From contig CAYFWU010000003.1 of the NCBI GenBank assembly GCA_964347025.1, positions 1 through 64,000 of the forward strand: a stretch of 64,000 bases of DNA, given 5' to 3'; not shown here. Position 1 is the stretch's first letter. Origin of the DNA: CS3-C152 sp964347025. Its GTDB lineage: Archaea; Aenigmatarchaeota; Aenigmatarchaeia; QMZP01; QMZT01. Below: more notes on the stretch, generated by a model. That model was not told where the DNA came from. It did not search any database and worked only from the letters and a program-made list of their open reading frames with translations.

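Noticed and set aside
63795..63797. GTG as the start codon of the giant protein
   Set aside because: The same frame stays open for 67 more codons to the window edge with coding-like text, and no signal peptide follows the GTG.

Overview
The window looks like archaeal chromosome, probably from a DPANN-type lineage (Aenigmarchaeota, Woesearchaeota or a relative; the exact phylum cannot be fixed by eye). The evidence is a CDKAL1-type (archaeal/eukaryotic) tRNA methylthiotransferase, a TrmB-family regulator, an archaeal-style inositol monophosphatase, TATA-like boxes about 26 bases ahead of start codons with almost no leader, and very large surface proteins crowded with N-x-S/T sequons.

Left part (1-6.7 kb): small independent genes. 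An unrecognised 366-aa protein overlaps a MiaB/CDKAL1-like methylthiotransferase on the + strand. On the - strand lie a four-helix membrane protein, an inositol-monophosphatase-family enzyme, glmS and a small putative lipoprotein, several with their own promoter. A TrmB-family regulator points rightwards and ends 3 bases from the end of the next block.

Main part (6.7-64 kb, all - strand, so read right to left): one co-directional block of about 57 kb with very short gaps. It starts with a giant reading frame of at least 14,151 codons that is still open at the right edge, so its N-terminus lies outside the window. The giant protein has a beta-helix-like region, then about 23 copies of a composite Ig-like unit with a 1.0-kb DNA period, interrupted by three copies of an ~860-residue 'super-block'. 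After these come more beta-sandwich stalk, a Cys-rich and Pro/Gly-rich linker, a single membrane helix and a complete-looking cytoplasmic HerA/FtsK-type ATPase. Downstream follow a 517-aa cytoplasmic coiled-coil protein, a 1,994-aa single-pass surface protein, a 220-aa putative winged-helix protein, a MinD/ParA ATPase with a C-terminal amphipathic helix, an 89-aa membrane-anchored coiled-coil protein and three long coiled-coil proteins. One of the last three is cut by a 100-N assembly gap.

Working model (inference): the block encodes a cell-surface machine. A megadalton glycosylated fibre is coupled through one membrane helix to an ATPase motor, accompanied by a second large surface protein, and placed or scaffolded by a MinD-like ATPase and coiled-coil proteins. 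Host-cell attachment or transfer of macromolecules between cells would fit a DPANN lifestyle, but the sequence alone does not prove either.
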